Positions 4,585 through 5,417 of a DNA stretch of 5,417 nt are shown here, piece after piece. The translations under genes were made by a program, and so were the position numbers. The stretch is taken from contig MNXL01000402.1 of the NCBI GenBank assembly GCA_001871755.1, positions 1 to 5,417 of the forward strand, in the 5' to 3' direction. The number at the start of each line of letters is the position of its first letter. Positions within the stretch are counted from its first letter, which is position 1. Origin of the DNA: Anaerolineae bacterium CG2_30_64_16 (GTDB lineage: Bacteria; Chloroflexota; Anaerolineae; CG2-30-64-16). The notes beneath the pieces were generated by a model. That model was not told the origin of the DNA. It worked only from the letters and a program-made list of their open reading frames with translations, and did no database searches.

Positions 4585-4626
4585 CGACAACTAGAAATGC
4601 CCACCGGCGACAATTAGAAATGCCCA
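4585..4626. repeat. Two direct 19-bp repeats, possible insertion-sequence end
   Basis: CGACAACTAGAAATGCCCA (4585-4603) and a copy with one change (4608-4626) recur with a 23-bp period. Repeated GACAATTAGAAATG-type motifs are typical of the ends of IS21-family elements, where the transposase binds several sites. No transposase gene or opposite end is found in the window, so this would be a solo end or remnant. The family assignment is from memory of such ends and is tentative. Confidence 0.45.
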
Positions 4627-4942
4627 TCCGGCTGTGGAGCCCGTCGCACACACAGGCCCTGGGCCTGCACTGGGTAGCAGTGGCGACGGATCCGTCATTT
4701 GGCGGCTAGTTGATCCGGATCTATCCTGTCACCACCTGTGCGGAGGGTAGGGCAGTGCTGGCGAGCGATCCTTCGACTTTGCTCAGGACAAGCTTCAGAA
4801 ATACTCGTTTCCGCAATCCAGTTCAGACCAGTTGAAACTGCCTCGTCCTGTACCGTCTTCTGATTCGTGGTCGGTCATAACCGCTGAACCGCTCCCCGAA
4901 CTTTGGGTTTGTCATGGTGTGACACGCCCGTCTGTCTCCGCT
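4627..4942. other. Non-coding repeat-rich stretch
   Basis: No credible gene. It includes the palindromes GGCCCTGGGCC (about 4652-4662), CACTG/CAGTG around 4669-4683 and GATCCGGATC (about 4713-4722), plus the dispersed repeat at 4769-4795. A 30-codon Arg-rich minus ORF (4823-4915) lies downstream of a promoter-like site but lacks a ribosome-binding site. TGTCA/TGACA at 4910-4924 forms a small inverted repeat. Confidence 0.4.
4769..4795. repeat. Dispersed CCTTCGAC...GCTCAGGAC palindromic repeat
   Basis: TCCTTCGAC, three bases, then GCTCAGGACAAGC. The outer TCCT and AGGA are inverted. The same core occurs within the MITE-like element (2117-2175) and, degenerate, in the stem-loop at 1870-1931. 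Three copies in 5.4 kb suggest a high-copy intergenic palindrome family in this genome. Confidence 0.6.
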
Positions 4943-4972
4943 AGTATACACCGAGAAGCTCGTTCGTGCCAA
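4943..4972 (-). promoter_or_regulatory. Promoter-like site on the minus strand without a clear gene
   Basis: Read on the minus strand, TTGGCA (4967-4972) and TATACT (4943-4948) are separated by 18 bp. Transcription would run left from about 4936 through non-coding DNA toward the secreted-protein gene, whose start lies about 550 bp on. It could be the distant promoter of that gene, drive a small RNA, or be a chance match. Confidence 0.4.
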
Positions 4973-5012
4973 GAGGATTTTCACAAACAACTGCCAACGC
5001 CCAAACCCAATA

Positions 5013-5046
5013 CCAATACCTAATACCCAATACCTAATACCCAATA
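5013..5046. repeat. 14-bp tandem repeat at the aminotransferase 3' end
   Basis: CCAATACCTAATAC is present twice in full, followed by CCAATA. On the minus strand the repeat provides the last codons (Gly-Tyr) and the TAG stop (5034-5036) of the aminotransferase gene. Less regular copies continue left to about 5003. The low-complexity array probably expanded by slippage. Confidence 0.75.
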
Positions 5047-5417
5047 TCTTTCCTCAACGCCCTCTCCATCCTCCCCAGCGCCTCCACCAGCGTCGCGCGC
5101 GGGCAGCCGAAGTTCAGCCGCACGAATCCCTCGCCGCCGCGGCCGAACCGTGGTCCGTCGTTCAGGGCAACCCGCGCCTGCTTCAGGAAGAAGCGCGCCG
5201 GGTCACCGGAAATGCCCGCCTGCCGACAATCGAGCCAGGCCAGGTAGGCGCCTTCCGGCCGGCGCATGGTGACGCCGGGCAGGTTGGCGGCCACGTAGTT
5301 CCCCAGGAAGTCGCAGTTGCCGTTGAGATAGGCCAGACAAGCGTCGAGCCAGGGCTGGCCGTCCCGGTACGCGGCCAGCGCGGCCACGAAGCCCATGATG
5401 TTGACACTGGAGACCAG
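5034..5417 (-). CDS. MalY/PatB-type aminotransferase, C-terminal part (5' end outside window)
   Basis: The last 127 residues of a fold type I pyridoxal-phosphate enzyme; the frame is open to the right edge, and the true start and catalytic lysine are outside. Family members act mostly as cystathionine or cysteine-S-conjugate beta-lyases, releasing pyruvate, ammonia and a thiol, or as aminotransferases. Visible signatures in order: NIMGFVAALAAY, then GQPWLDACLAYLNGN, PEGAYLAWLDCR, ARVALNDGPRFG and GFVRLNFGCPR, whose Arg (RLNF) is the expected substrate carboxylate binder. Ala replaces Thr in the usual PEGTYLAW. The C-terminus ends normally after the ERAL helix, with a few residues contributed by the tandem repeat. 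The internal ATG at 5396 is not a start because conserved residues (SSVNI) precede it. Exact substrate is undetermined. Confidence 0.92.
   Translation of the reverse strand: MVSSVNIMGFVAALAAYRDGQPWLDACLAYLNGNCDFLGNYVAANLPGVTMRRPEGAYLAWLDCRQAGISGDPARFFLKQARVALNDGPRFGRGGEGFVRLNFGCPRATLVEALGRMERALRKDIGY

Noticed and set aside
4823..4915. 30-codon Arg-rich minus ORF downstream of a promoter-like site
   Set aside because: No Shine-Dalgarno, no recognisable family, and it is embedded in repeat-rich DNA.

Overview
The window is GC-rich and most likely comes from a Chloroflexota (Anaerolineae-like) bacterium. This is an inference from four things: a T-box controlled aminoacyl-tRNA synthetase, four-helix-bundle and PEP-CTERM-like proteins in one genome, the gene style, and many short palindromic repeats built on a CCTTCGAC...GCTCAGGAC core. 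It is not proven by any single marker.

Layout. Positions 40-568 hold a sigma70-type promoter and an unusually long (about 440 nt) serine T-box leader. The leader has a clear terminator/antiterminator switch and feeds serS (569-1849, + strand), a full-length seryl-tRNA synthetase. Positions 1850-2300 have no large gene. They contain a stem-loop repeat, a 32-codon minus-strand ORF, a MITE-like element with perfect 16-bp terminal inverted repeats, and a strong minus-strand promoter. A consensus promoter at 2300-2328 then drives a tRNA operon: tRNA-Ser(UGA), tRNA-Ser(GCU) and tRNA-Arg(GCG), closed by a rho-independent terminator at 2663-2691.

The rest reads mostly on the minus strand. It has a four-helix-bundle (23S rRNA IVS-type) protein gene (2633-3118) lying directly behind a broken copy of the 3' end of a MalY/PatB-type aminotransferase gene (3130-3358). 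A plus-strand gene tail of unknown identity (to 3488) abuts this. Next come a secreted protein gene with two Ig-like repeats and a PEP-CTERM-like C-terminal sorting signal (3605-4384), about 650 bp of repeat-rich intergenic DNA, and the 3' end of an intact-looking aminotransferase gene (5034-5417) that runs off the right edge.

How the parts fit. The left half is serine-themed: SerRS, a leader that should sense uncharged tRNA-Ser, and two SerRS substrates in the next operon. The right half looks like accessory DNA shaped by duplication and repeat insertion. I found no convincing new multi-gene system. The most unusual object is the serine T-box leader, which carries an inserted branched domain with twin hairpins and a 33-nt palindrome resembling a mobile repeat.
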